A stretch of DNA of 64,000 nucleotides from Marinococcus halotolerans DSM 16375 (lineage in GTDB: Bacteria > Bacillota > Bacilli > Bacillales > Marinococcaceae), in assembly GCF_000420725.1 (NCBI RefSeq), contig NZ_ATVM01000007.1, positions 57,697-121,696 on the forward strand. The letters are read 5' to 3'. The translations under genes were made by a program, and so were the position numbers. The notes under the pieces are model-generated. The model saw only the letters and a program-made list of their open reading frames with translations, searched no databases and had not been told where the DNA came from. Positions within the stretch are counted from its first letter, which is position 1. Each line of letters opens with the position of its first letter. Positions 43,987-51,469 of the stretch are shown here, piece after piece.

Positions 43987-45372
43987 TTATTGATGGATCG
44001 GACGTCCGACAAGCGCAGATGCCCCTTCAAACATTGCTTCTGAGAGCGACGGATGCGCATGCACCTGACTGCTCCATTCTTCAGCTGTGCCCTCCAGATG
44101 GATATAGGCTGCGGGCTCTCCAATCATTTCGGTAACATGCGGGCCGGCCATCACCACTCCGAGAATTTCACCGAACATTTCCCGGGAAATGATTTTAACA
44201 AAGCCCCGGGACTCTCCCATCGTCATTGCTTTGGCGTTGCCCCGCAGCGGCACAGTTTTTACTTTAACATCGCTGTACATCTGCTTTGCCTCCTGCTCGG
44301 ACAGCCCGACCGAGGCTATTTCCGGAAAGGTGTAAATGCACCGCGGCACGAGCGAGAGATCCATGGAAGGAGCCGCGCCTGCAGCATGCTCCGCTGCAAT
44401 AACGCCCTCGGCACTTGCCGCATGGGCAAGCTGCCAGCCGCCGACAATGTCTCCTGCAGCATAAATTCCCGGCACTGATGTCTGCATAGAACCATCAACC
44501 GCTACGAAACGGCCGTCCATACGTAAATGGAGATCTTCAGCAGCAGCGATAACCGGCGCACGTCCGGTGGAGATGAGCAGCAGATCTGTGGTAAGCTGCC
44601 GGCTGTTCCCGGAGGCGTCCTGCACACTGACGACTGCCTGCTCTCCCTGCTGCTTGACAGAAGTAACCGAGGTGCCGGCAAGAATAGTCACCCCTGCCTC
44701 TTCCAACGCCCCGGCCAGCATTTTTGCAGCGTCTTCATCCTCCTGCGGGATCAGTCGTTCAGCTGCTTCAACAACCGTCACCTGCACGCCAAGCGACTGA
44801 TACAAACAGGCATATTCAGTACCAATAAATCCTCCTCCGACAATGGTCATCGATGCCGGAAGTGAATGGCGTTCATAAATGGTGTCGCTCGTGTAATACT
44901 CGCTCTCTTCAAGGCCCGGAATAGGAGGAACCGCCGGCACGGAGCCGGAAGCAATGATTACCGCTCTTCCGGCCACCACTGTTTCCTTTCCGTCCGTGCC
45001 GGTGACCGTCACCTTTTTATTCGAATGAACCGCCCCGCGCCCCTGAAATACCTGGATGCGGCCTTTTTTCATCAGCGACTGAACACCCTGGCGGAGCTGC
45101 TGAATCACCTGGTTCTTCCGCTCAAGCATCTCTTCGTAGCGCAGATGAAAGCCTTCCACCTGGATCCCGTATTTTGAAGCGTTTCGTACGTAGTTTACTG
45201 CTTCTGCGCTCTGCAGAAGTGTTTTAGACGGTATGCATCCCCGGTTCAGGCATGTGCCCCCGAGCTCGCGCTCCTCCACGAGGGCGGTGGACTGGCCAAG
45301 GCCCGAAGCCCGGAGCGCAGCTACATAGCCTGCCGGCCCTCCGCCGACAATTACCTGGTCAAACGTTTCCAT
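43987..45372 (-). CDS. Dihydrolipoyl dehydrogenase E3
   Basis: A 461-aa FAD disulfide oxidoreductase that reoxidises dihydrolipoamide with NAD+. Motifs: VIVGGGPAGYVAALRAS (FAD), the redox pair in GGTCLNRGCIPSKTLL, VGGGFIGTEYACLYQSLG (NAD), YAAGDIVGGWQLAHAAS and the C-terminal catalytic HAHPSLSEA. It closes the E1-alpha, E1-beta, E2, E3 operon 14 bp after E2. The other acetoin-type operon (23.6-26.9 kb) has no E3, so this enzyme may serve both. Confidence 0.93.
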   Translation of the reverse strand: METFDQVIVGGGPAGYVAALRASGLGQSTALVEERELGGTCLNRGCIPSKTLLQSAEAVNYVRNASKYGIQVEGFHLRYEEMLERKNQVIQQLRQGVQSLMKKGRIQVFQGRGAVHSNKKVTVTGTDGKETVVAGRAVIIASGSVPAVPPIPGLEESEYYTSDTIYERHSLPASMTIVGGGFIGTEYACLYQSLGVQVTVVEAAERLIPQEDEDAAKMLAGALEEAGVTILAGTSVTSVKQQGEQAVVSVQDASGNSRQLTTDLLLISTGRAPVIAAAEDLHLRMDGRFVAVDGSMQTSVPGIYAAGDIVGGWQLAHAASAEGVIAAEHAAGAAPSMDLSLVPRCIYTFPEIASVGLSEQEAKQMYSDVKVKTVPLRGNAKAMTMGESRGFVKIISREMFGEILGVVMAGPHVTEMIGEPAAYIHLEGTAEEWSSQVHAHPSLSEAMFEGASALVGRPIHQ

Positions 45373-45386
45373 CGGTCCACCTCCTT

Positions 45387-46688
45387 TTAGACAAACAGCT
45401 GATACGGCTGTTCAAGCATTTGTTTAAAATCTGTTAAAAATGCAGCCGCCGGAGCTCCGTCTATAATACGGTGATCAAAGGACAGGCTTACTGCCATCAT
45501 CCGGCGCACTGCGATTTCCCCGTCTATGACCACCGGCTTTTCCTGCATGCGCCCAACACCGAGAATAGCCGCTTCCGGCTGATTAATAATCGGGGTGAAG
45601 TGATCCACCGCATACATTCCCAAATTACTAATCGTAAACGTGCTTCCCGAAAGCTCTTTGCCGGGGAGGGTACCGTTGCGGGCCGCGGCCGCTGTCTGTT
45701 TGGTTTCAGCAACTAATTCTGCGAGTCCCTTTGTTTCTGTATTGCGGATTACCGGCACCAGCAACCCCCGGTCCGTGGCTACAGCGAGCCCCATATGCAC
45801 AGACGACTGCTTTGTAATCCGGTTGTCTGTCATGGAGGCATGAACGGCCGGATGCTTTTGAAGCGCCCGGCTGCCTACAAGCATCAACAGCTCTGTCACC
45901 GACAGCCGCTCGCCGGTCTGCTTTTCAATTACTGGAAGCAGCTGGGTGCGCAGTTCCATGGCAGCTTCCATGTCAATTTCGGTGTGAAGCGTCACGTGCG
46001 GAACCTCGCCCGCGCTCTGCTGCATACGCTCTGCAACCACTTTCCGTACGCCCTGGAGCGGCTCGGAGCGAAGCTCCTCTTCTGCGGACTGCGAAGTGAC
46101 ATCGGCCCGTCTGATTTTGCCGTAGCTTCCGCTTCCTTTCACGGCAGACAGGTCTACGCTATTTGCCTGTGCTTCTTTTTTCGCAAGCGGCGTACTGCGC
46201 ACGTGCTGCTTGTCTGCAGCCGCGTGAACATCCGCAGCGTGAATACGCCCTTTCGCTCCGCTCCCCTGCACCAGCGACAGCTCTACGCCGCTCTCCCGTG
46301 AGAGCCTCCGTGCTGCCGGTGTGGCACGCACGCCTTCCACTTTTTCAGTTCCCGCTGTCTGCTCCGCCGCTGTTTGGGCCGGCGTTTCCCGAATGCTTTC
46401 CGGCTCTGATTTATCTTCGGTTCCCGGTCTTTCCTCCGGCACCTGCTCGCCCTCTTCGCCAATATAGCCGACAATGCCGTTTACCGGCACCTCTTCATCT
46501 TCGTCGTAGTACCGTTTCAGCAGGACGCCTTCTTCATAGGCTTCTACTTCAATATTTATTTTATCGGTCATTACCTCAAGCAGCGGCTCTCCGACCTCCA
46601 CCGGGTCTCCTTCCTGCTTAAACCACTGCAGAAGCGTTCCGGTTTCCATTGTGCTGCTTAATTTGGGCATAAATACTTCCTTCGCCAT
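45387..46688 (-). CDS. Dihydrolipoamide acyltransferase E2 with two subunit-binding domains
   Basis: A 433-aa E2 core protein. It has a lipoyl domain (about 1-77, Lys in VMTDKINIEV), an acidic linker, then two peripheral-subunit-binding domains in tandem, ATPAARRLSRESGVELSLV with GSGAKGRIHAADV and STPLAKKEAQANSVDLSAV with GSGSYGKIRRADV, followed by the catalytic domain with SFDHRIIDG. Tandem binding domains are unusual in E2 and could raise E1/E3 loading. It sits between E1-beta (15 bp) and E3 (14 bp). Confidence 0.9.
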   Translation of the reverse strand: MAKEVFMPKLSSTMETGTLLQWFKQEGDPVEVGEPLLEVMTDKINIEVEAYEEGVLLKRYYDEDEEVPVNGIVGYIGEEGEQVPEERPGTEDKSEPESIRETPAQTAAEQTAGTEKVEGVRATPAARRLSRESGVELSLVQGSGAKGRIHAADVHAAADKQHVRSTPLAKKEAQANSVDLSAVKGSGSYGKIRRADVTSQSAEEELRSEPLQGVRKVVAERMQQSAGEVPHVTLHTEIDMEAAMELRTQLLPVIEKQTGERLSVTELLMLVGSRALQKHPAVHASMTDNRITKQSSVHMGLAVATDRGLLVPVIRNTETKGLAELVAETKQTAAAARNGTLPGKELSGSTFTISNLGMYAVDHFTPIINQPEAAILGVGRMQEKPVVIDGEIAVRRMMAVSLSFDHRIIDGAPAAAFLTDFKQMLEQPYQLFV

Positions 46689-46703
46689 GAATGCTGCCCT
46701 CCT

Positions 46704-47729
46704 TTACCGGCGGTGGACGCTGTCGCGCGCCGCCTGCATAATATCATCCATCTGCGGAACCATTGCTTTTTCGAGTGCCGGATTATATGGCACAGGAATC
46801 GGCAGCGCCCCGAGCCGGCGAACAGGGGCATCCAGATAATCAAAGGCTTCGCTTTCTGCGATCATGCTGGCGATTTCACCGCCGTATCCGCCTCTTTTGA
46901 CGGCTTCATGCACGACGATCACCCTTCCGGTTTTTTTGACGGAATCCACGATCGTCTTCTCATCGAGCGGTACGAGCGTCCGCGGGTCAATCACTTCCAC
47001 GTCAATTCCTTCCTCTGCCAGCTTCTCTGCTGCCTCGAGTGCTTTATGCACCATCACAGCGGTCGCAACGATCGTCACGTCTGTGCCTTCACGCTTTACG
47101 TCCGCCTCTCCAAGAGGAATCGTATACGCCTCCTCCGGTACGTGCTCCTGTGTTTTGTACAATAATTTGTGTTCGTAAAAGATTACAGGATTCGGATCAG
47201 CAATAGCGGCCTTTAACAGCCCTTTTGCGTCTGAAGCTGTCGAGGGCTGCACTACCTTTAAGCCGGGAACGTGGGCTACCCAGGCTTCCAGACTCTGTGA
47301 ATGCTGGGCTGCAGCTCCGGTTCCGGAGCCTGAAGGCGTCCGCAGCACCATTGGCACATTGCCTTTGCCGCCGTACATATACCGGAGCTTCGCTGCCTGG
47401 TTGACCAGCTGATCCATCGCAATTGTAATAAAATCCGAAAACTGCAGCTCGACGACCGGCTTCATACCCGTGAGCGCCGAGCCGATTGCAGCACCAGTGA
47501 TTGCCGCTTCGGAAATCGGAGTGTTACGTACACGTTCCGGGCCGAACTCTTCAATCATTCCGCGGGTGACGCCAAAGGCACCGCCGTAGACCCCGATATC
47601 CTCCCCGAGAATAAAAACATCCTGGTCCTCCCGCATTTCCTGCGACAGCGCTTCGCGGACGGCTTCAGCAAAGGTAATGCTCCGTGTCGTTTCCTTGTTA
47701 TTTGAAGAATTTACTGCGCTCGACTGCAT
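46704..47729 (-). CDS. 2-oxoacid/acetoin dehydrogenase E1 beta subunit
   Basis: A 341-aa transketolase-like subunit: [40 protein letters not shown], the activating Glu in [12 protein letters not shown] and [20 protein letters not shown]. It pairs with E1-alpha 21 bp upstream. The sequence [14 protein letters not shown] is of the pyruvate/acetoin/branched-chain group; substrate is not settled by motif. Confidence 0.9.
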   Translation of the reverse strand: MQSSAVNSSNNKETTRSITFAEAVREALSQEMREDQDVFILGEDIGVYGGAFGVTRGMIEEFGPERVRNTPISEAAITGAAIGSALTGMKPVVELQFSDFITIAMDQLVNQAAKLRYMYGGKGNVPMVLRTPSGSGTGAAAQHSQSLEAWVAHVPGLKVVQPSTASDAKGLLKAAIADPNPVIFYEHKLLYKTQEHVPEEAYTIPLGEADVKREGTDVTIVATAVMVHKALEAAEKLAEEGIDVEVIDPRTLVPLDEKTIVDSVKKTGRVIVVHEAVKRGGYGGEIASMIAESEAFDYLDAPVRRLGALPIPVPYNPALEKAMVPQMDDIMQAARDSVHRR

Positions 47730-47750
47730 CGTCAGGCACTCCTTTCTGTA

Positions 47751-48731
47751 TTAAGCGTATACATCCTCAAGCAGCGTGTCCGCAGAAGGTTCGGGGCTCT
47801 GTTCCGCAAATTCCACTGATCGTTCGATACGTGCCTTAGTGTCTTTTTTCACCGTATCTGCTTCTTCTTCGGTAATGATGCCCCGCTCAATCAAGGCATC
47901 CTGGAAAAAGCGTATCGGGTCTTTGTCCTTCCATTCTTTTTCTTCTTCTCTTGTCCGGTATTTTTTAGCATCGCTTTTGGAGTGGCCCTTCCACCGGTAG
48001 GTTTTCGCCTCGATAAGGACCGGGCCGCTCCCGTTTCTTGTATACTCCACAGCTTCTTTCATGACCGTCATTACCTCGGGAAGATTATTTCCGTCAACGA
48101 CATGCCCTGGGATGCCGTAGCCGGACGCACGGTCGGCAATATTTTCGATTTTCACCATATCCTTTACCGGGCCTGACATGCCGTACTGATTGTTTTCGCA
48201 GACAAAGATGACCGGAAGATCCCAAATAGCGGCCAGGTTCACTGCTTCGTGAAAGCTGCCTTCATTTGCCGCCCCGTCTCCGAAGAAACAGACGGTAATA
48301 TAGCCTTCCTGGCGCATCTTTGATGTGAGTGCTGCTCCTACAGCTAAAGGAATCCCGCCTCCGACGATACCATTTGCGCCCAGGTTGCCTTTTTCAACAT
48401 CCGCAATATGCATGGAGCCGCCTTTGCCCTTACAGTAGCCGGTTTCCCGGCCAAACAGCTCTGCCATCATCCGGTCCGGGTCTGCCCCCTTAGCGATGCA
48501 GTGCCCATGGCCCCGGTGAGTACTCGTAATCTTGTCTTTATCTTCAAGCATCGCACATACACCCACGGCCGAAGCCTCCTGTCCCACGCATAGATGGGTC
48601 GTGCCGTGTATCATGCCTTTAGCGAAAAATTCATCTACTTTTTCATCGAACCAGCGGACGGTCCACATCTGCTCGAGCCAGTCGACCAGCTTTTCTTTTG
48701 GCTCTTCCCACATCCAGTCTGCCTGCGTCAC
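47751..48731 (-). CDS. 2-oxoacid/acetoin dehydrogenase E1 alpha subunit
   Basis: A 326-aa thiamine-diphosphate subunit with STHRGHGHCIAKGADPDRMM, GKGGSMHIADVEKGNLGANG and the TPP motif GDGAANEGSFHEAVNLAAIW ending CENN. GTG start follows AAAGGAGG by 7 bp. It is the first gene behind the promoter-operator at 48739-48806. It is of the same type as acoA at 25879 but lacks a sigma-54 promoter, and is instead linked by its operator to the polyol PTS operon. Confidence 0.9.
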   Translation of the reverse strand: MTQADWMWEEPKEKLVDWLEQMWTVRWFDEKVDEFFAKGMIHGTTHLCVGQEASAVGVCAMLEDKDKITSTHRGHGHCIAKGADPDRMMAELFGRETGYCKGKGGSMHIADVEKGNLGANGIVGGGIPLAVGAALTSKMRQEGYITVCFFGDGAANEGSFHEAVNLAAIWDLPVIFVCENNQYGMSGPVKDMVKIENIADRASGYGIPGHVVDGNNLPEVMTVMKEAVEYTRNGSGPVLIEAKTYRWKGHSKSDAKKYRTREEEKEWKDKDPIRFFQDALIERGIITEEEADTVKKDTKARIERSVEFAEQSPEPSADTLLEDVYA

Positions 48732-48738
48732 AATAACG

Positions 48739-48806
48739 CCTCCTTTACATTTGTTCTATATTATAACCTTTGTAAACATAATAGCCTCATTTCATTCGTT
48801 CGTCAA
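48739..48806 (-). promoter_or_regulatory. Promoter-operator of the dehydrogenase operon, near copy of the PTS one
   Basis: Minus strand: TTGACG (48806-48801), 17 bp, TATTAT (48783-48778), then TTACAAAGGTTA-N9-ACAAATGTAAAGGAGG (48775-48739). All 28 defined operator-leader bases and all spacings equal those at 42714-42781, while the spacer and N9 bases differ, so selection rather than recent duplication is likely. Confidence 0.8.
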
Positions 48807-48889
48807 CTAAACATTTGTAAATTATCGTTGATTTTAAGATATTGTTTCCGCTTTCATAAATTCAGCTGGTTTTTGCAATTGTATTTTCT

Positions 48890-48905
48890 GTAAACATTTG
48901 TTTAC
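48890..48905. repeat. Palindrome GTAAACA-TT-TGTTTAC, ArsR-operator-like
   Basis: A perfect 7-2-7 inverted repeat just downstream of the ArsR gene and 160 bp upstream of E1-alpha. A weaker relative, TAAACATTTGTAAA, is at 48808-48821. The ACA-NN-TGT core matches the general shape of ArsR/SmtB operators. Confidence 0.45.
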
Positions 48906-48912
48906 TGCAAAT

Positions 48913-48941
48913 AAAAAAAGAGACGCCGCTACGCCTCTTTT
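48913..48941 (-). terminator. Intrinsic terminator overlapping the ArsR gene stop
   Basis: AAAGAG (48917-48922) pairs with CTCTTT (48935-48940), followed by TTTTTTT on the minus strand. The stem begins within the last codons of the gene. Confidence 0.7.
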
Positions 48942-49294
48942 CCCTGCCGTTCTATAATTTCTGCCTGGTGGCTGACGACGAGCTCCACCACCTGTCTCAC
49001 ATGTTCATCATCAAGGGAATAGTATACGGTTCTTCCTTCCTTCCGGAACTTCGTCAGCCCCAGCTTATGCATGTAACGGAGGTGATGGGACGCCGTTGCA
49101 ATGGAGGAGTCAATCACTTCGGCAATACTATGTACACTCAATTCCGGTGTCAGGGCCAGCGCCTGGGCGATCTGCATCCGCTTGCCGTCAGCGAGCCCCT
49201 TCAGCATGTCTGTCATGATATCAAGCGACCGCTCCTGAATCTGCTGCTGAATCCATTCCACGTTTGCCTGTACTTCTTTGTCTTCATTTGGCAT
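48929..49294 (-). CDS. ArsR/SmtB-family metalloregulator with alpha-5 zinc-site pattern
   Basis: A 121-aa winged-helix repressor. The recognition region is SVHSIAEVIDSSIATASHHL followed by the wing KEGRTVYYSLDDEHV. The last helix holds D-x-H-x10-H-x2-E (DEH, then HQAE), the ligand pattern of the SmtB/CzrA alpha-5 zinc site; the CxC motif of the alpha-3 site is absent. The gene is monocistronic with no metal transporter next to it. An operator-like palindrome lies on its downstream side toward the dehydrogenase operon. Confidence 0.85.
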   Translation of the reverse strand: MPNEDKEVQANVEWIQQQIQERSLDIMTDMLKGLADGKRMQIAQALALTPELSVHSIAEVIDSSIATASHHLRYMHKLGLTKFRKEGRTVYYSLDDEHVRQVVELVVSHQAEIIERQGKEA

Positions 49295-49550
49295 TTCTAT
49301 TCACCTGCCTGATCGTAATCATTCTTATTTCAATTGTACGCTTTCTTTATCTGCTTTCAACCGATCTGCTTTATTTTTTCATATACCGGCTGCACTTTGC
49401 CTATAGTTTGGAATCTTTGTCCCTTTCTATAATACAACGCATTGTGCAAGGTTTATCCATACATAGCGCGCCGGCAGCATTCCCCGTCTTTATATATGCT
49501 GAGTCTACCATGGAATAAATAAGAACCGCGCGGCTTCACAGGAGAGACCA

Positions 49551-50048
49551 TTGACTGATACGATACCTGCTTCATTTGAAGAAGCATATGAAAAATACAC
49601 TCCGCTCGTCAAACGTATGATTACACGCCTCCGCATTTATCAGCAGCAGGAGGAATATATGCAGGCCGGATATGTAGGGTTATGGAAGGCATACTCTACC
49701 TTTTCTCCCGAAAAAGGTGCTTTTCCGGGATACGCTTTTATGCTTGTGCGCGGGGAGATGCTGATGATGCTCCGCAAAGAAGTCCGGTTTTCCGAGCGGC
49801 ATCAGCTGTTTGATGACCACCGGCCCTTTGAGCAGTCGTCGGAAATGGAGGACCGCTTTGAGCTTGAAGCTTATTTCCCCCTTCTTTCAGAACGGGAACG
49901 AACCTGGCTCACCGAATTCGCCGTCCATTCCCTTCCCATACGTGATATTGCCGAAAAACACGGGGTAGCGGCTTCTACAGTCAAATCATGGCGGAAATCC
50001 GCGTTGCGCAAGCTCCGTGCATACGCTGAAGAAGAGCAGCCGGATTAA
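49551..50048 (+). CDS. Orphan sigma-70-family sigma factor
   Basis: A 165-aa protein. Region 2 is represented by YTPLVKRMITRL, YMQAGYVGLWKAYSTFSPEK and FPGYAFMLVRGEMLMMLRKE; region 4 by LPIRDIAEKHGVAASTVKSW ending in RKSALRKLRAY. TTG start follows AGGAGA by 5-6 bp. No anti-sigma gene is adjacent; the gene is single with a terminator. It resembles short stress- or competence-type sigma factors of Bacillaceae. Its regulon is unknown. The 49295-49550 gap holds both divergent promoters but no clear repeat. Confidence 0.75.
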   Translation: MTDTIPASFEEAYEKYTPLVKRMITRLRIYQQQEEYMQAGYVGLWKAYSTFSPEKGAFPGYAFMLVRGEMLMMLRKEVRFSERHQLFDDHRPFEQSSEMEDRFELEAYFPLLSERERTWLTEFAVHSLPIRDIAEKHGVAASTVKSWRKSALRKLRAYAEEEQPD

Positions 50049-50080
50049 TAGCCTTATTCTTCACCGGCTCGAGTTTTTTC

Positions 50081-50146
50081 GCTGTCCAGCTTTCTCCACC
50101 ACCGGCGACAGGTGGAGAAAGCTTTTCTAACCAGAAGGTGGACAGC
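50081..50146 (+). terminator. Terminator hairpin nested in an outer inverted repeat
   Basis: The inner stem of 13 bp (50088-50100 with 50111-50123, 10-nt loop) is followed by TTTT and terminates the sigma-factor gene. Outer arms GCTGTCC (50081-50087) and GGACAGC (50140-50146) enclose it. The remainder up to ilvE holds its promoter. Confidence 0.75.
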
Positions 50147-50257
50147 GCTTGTAGCCGGTTTGCAAGTGGATAGAACTTTTCTTTGTATGATACAATTTAA
50201 ATGCTGTTACCAGTAGAGAAATAAATGGAACGATAAATACATAGGAGTGATGTTATT

Positions 50258-51331
50258 GTGGCTGAGTCATTGACCATTGAACGTACAAAATCTCCGAAAA
50301 CGAAGCCGGATTTCTCTCAGCTCGCTTTCGGGAAAAACTTTACCGATCACATGTTTGTTGTGGATTATGTTGAGGGAGAGGGCTGGATTGACCCAAGAAT
50401 TGTGCCGTACCAGCCGCTTACCATGGACCCTTCCAGTCTTGTTTTTCATTACGGCCAGGCTGTATTTGAAGGGATGAAGGCCTATTACTCGGGCGGCAAT
50501 ATTATGCTTTTCCGCCCGGAAAAAAACTTCGAACGCCTGAACCAGTCCAACCGCCGGATGAGTATTCCGGAGGTCGACGAGCAGTTATTGATAGATTCTT
50601 TAAAGGAGCTCGTTTCACTTGAGCGTGACTGGATTCCCCGCGGCGAGGGACAGTCATTGTACATCCGCCCATTTGTGATTGCGACGGAAGCAAGTCTCAG
50701 CGTGAAGCCATCCTCCTCCTACAAGCTTCTGATTATTTTAACTCCTGTCGGCTCCTACTACGGCAGCGGCGGAGATGCCATGAAGCCGGTCAGCATTTAT
50801 GTGGAAAACGAATTCGTCCGCAGTGTCCGCGGCGGCGTCGGCTTCACTAAAACGGCCGGTAACTATGCGGCCAGCCTGAAGGCCCAGGAGCAGGCCGGAA
50901 GCGCCGGCTACGACCAGGTGCTGTGGCTCGACGGCGTAGAGCAGCGCTATATTGAAGAGGTCGGCAGCATGAATATTTTCTTTAAAATCAGCGGGAAGGT
51001 TGTAACGCCTGCGCTGAATGGAAGCATTCTTGAAGGAATTACCCGTGACTCCGTCATCGAACTCCTGCATTACTGGGATATTCCTGTGGAAGAGCGCCGC
51101 ATCGACATGGAAGAAATACGTACTGCGTATGAAGCAGGCACTCTGGAGGAAATTTTCGGCACAGGCACAGCGGCGGTCATTTCTCCAGTAGGCAAGCTGC
51201 GCTGGGACGCCCAGACCTACAAAATCAATAATGAAGAAACTGGACCTCTTGCCAAACAGCTGTACGATACAATCACCGGTATTCAAACCGGGGATCAGGA
51301 AGACGTCCTACACTGGACCCGCACCGTATAA
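50258..51331 (+). CDS. ilvE: Branched-chain amino acid aminotransferase
   Basis: A 357-aa PLP enzyme of fold type IV that interconverts Leu, Ile, Val and their 2-oxoacids. Features: LVFHYGQAVFEGMKAYYSG, the PLP Lys in GGVGFTKTAGNYAAS, EEVGSMNIFF and GILEGITRDSVIELL-type sequence (SILEGITRDSVIELL). GTG start follows AGGAGTG. Single gene with terminator. It could supply substrates to the 2-oxoacid dehydrogenases, but no shared operator was seen. Confidence 0.93.
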   Translation: MAESLTIERTKSPKTKPDFSQLAFGKNFTDHMFVVDYVEGEGWIDPRIVPYQPLTMDPSSLVFHYGQAVFEGMKAYYSGGNIMLFRPEKNFERLNQSNRRMSIPEVDEQLLIDSLKELVSLERDWIPRGEGQSLYIRPFVIATEASLSVKPSSSYKLLIILTPVGSYYGSGGDAMKPVSIYVENEFVRSVRGGVGFTKTAGNYAASLKAQEQAGSAGYDQVLWLDGVEQRYIEEVGSMNIFFKISGKVVTPALNGSILEGITRDSVIELLHYWDIPVEERRIDMEEIRTAYEAGTLEEIFGTGTAAVISPVGKLRWDAQTYKINNEETGPLAKQLYDTITGIQTGDQEDVLHWTRTV

Positions 51332-51342
51332 TAGTAATAAAC

Positions 51343-51372
51343 AACGGCTCTCCATCACGGAGGGCCGTTTTA
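51343..51372 (+). terminator. Intrinsic terminator of ilvE
   Basis: AACGGC-CTCC pairs with GGAG-GCCGTT across ATCAC, followed by TTTT. Confidence 0.8.
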
Positions 51373-51469
51373 TTCTGAATGAAATTCTTCCGTTTTTCTT
51401 ATTGTATGCTAAAATATACCTACACATCATTTACAAGTGATACCGCACGGAAAGAGGAGGAGGGGACGA

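Noticed and set aside
48739..48806. A sigma-54 promoter before the second dehydrogenase operon, by analogy with the first
   Set aside because: No TGGCAC-N5-TTGCW element is present; a clear sigma-A promoter is.
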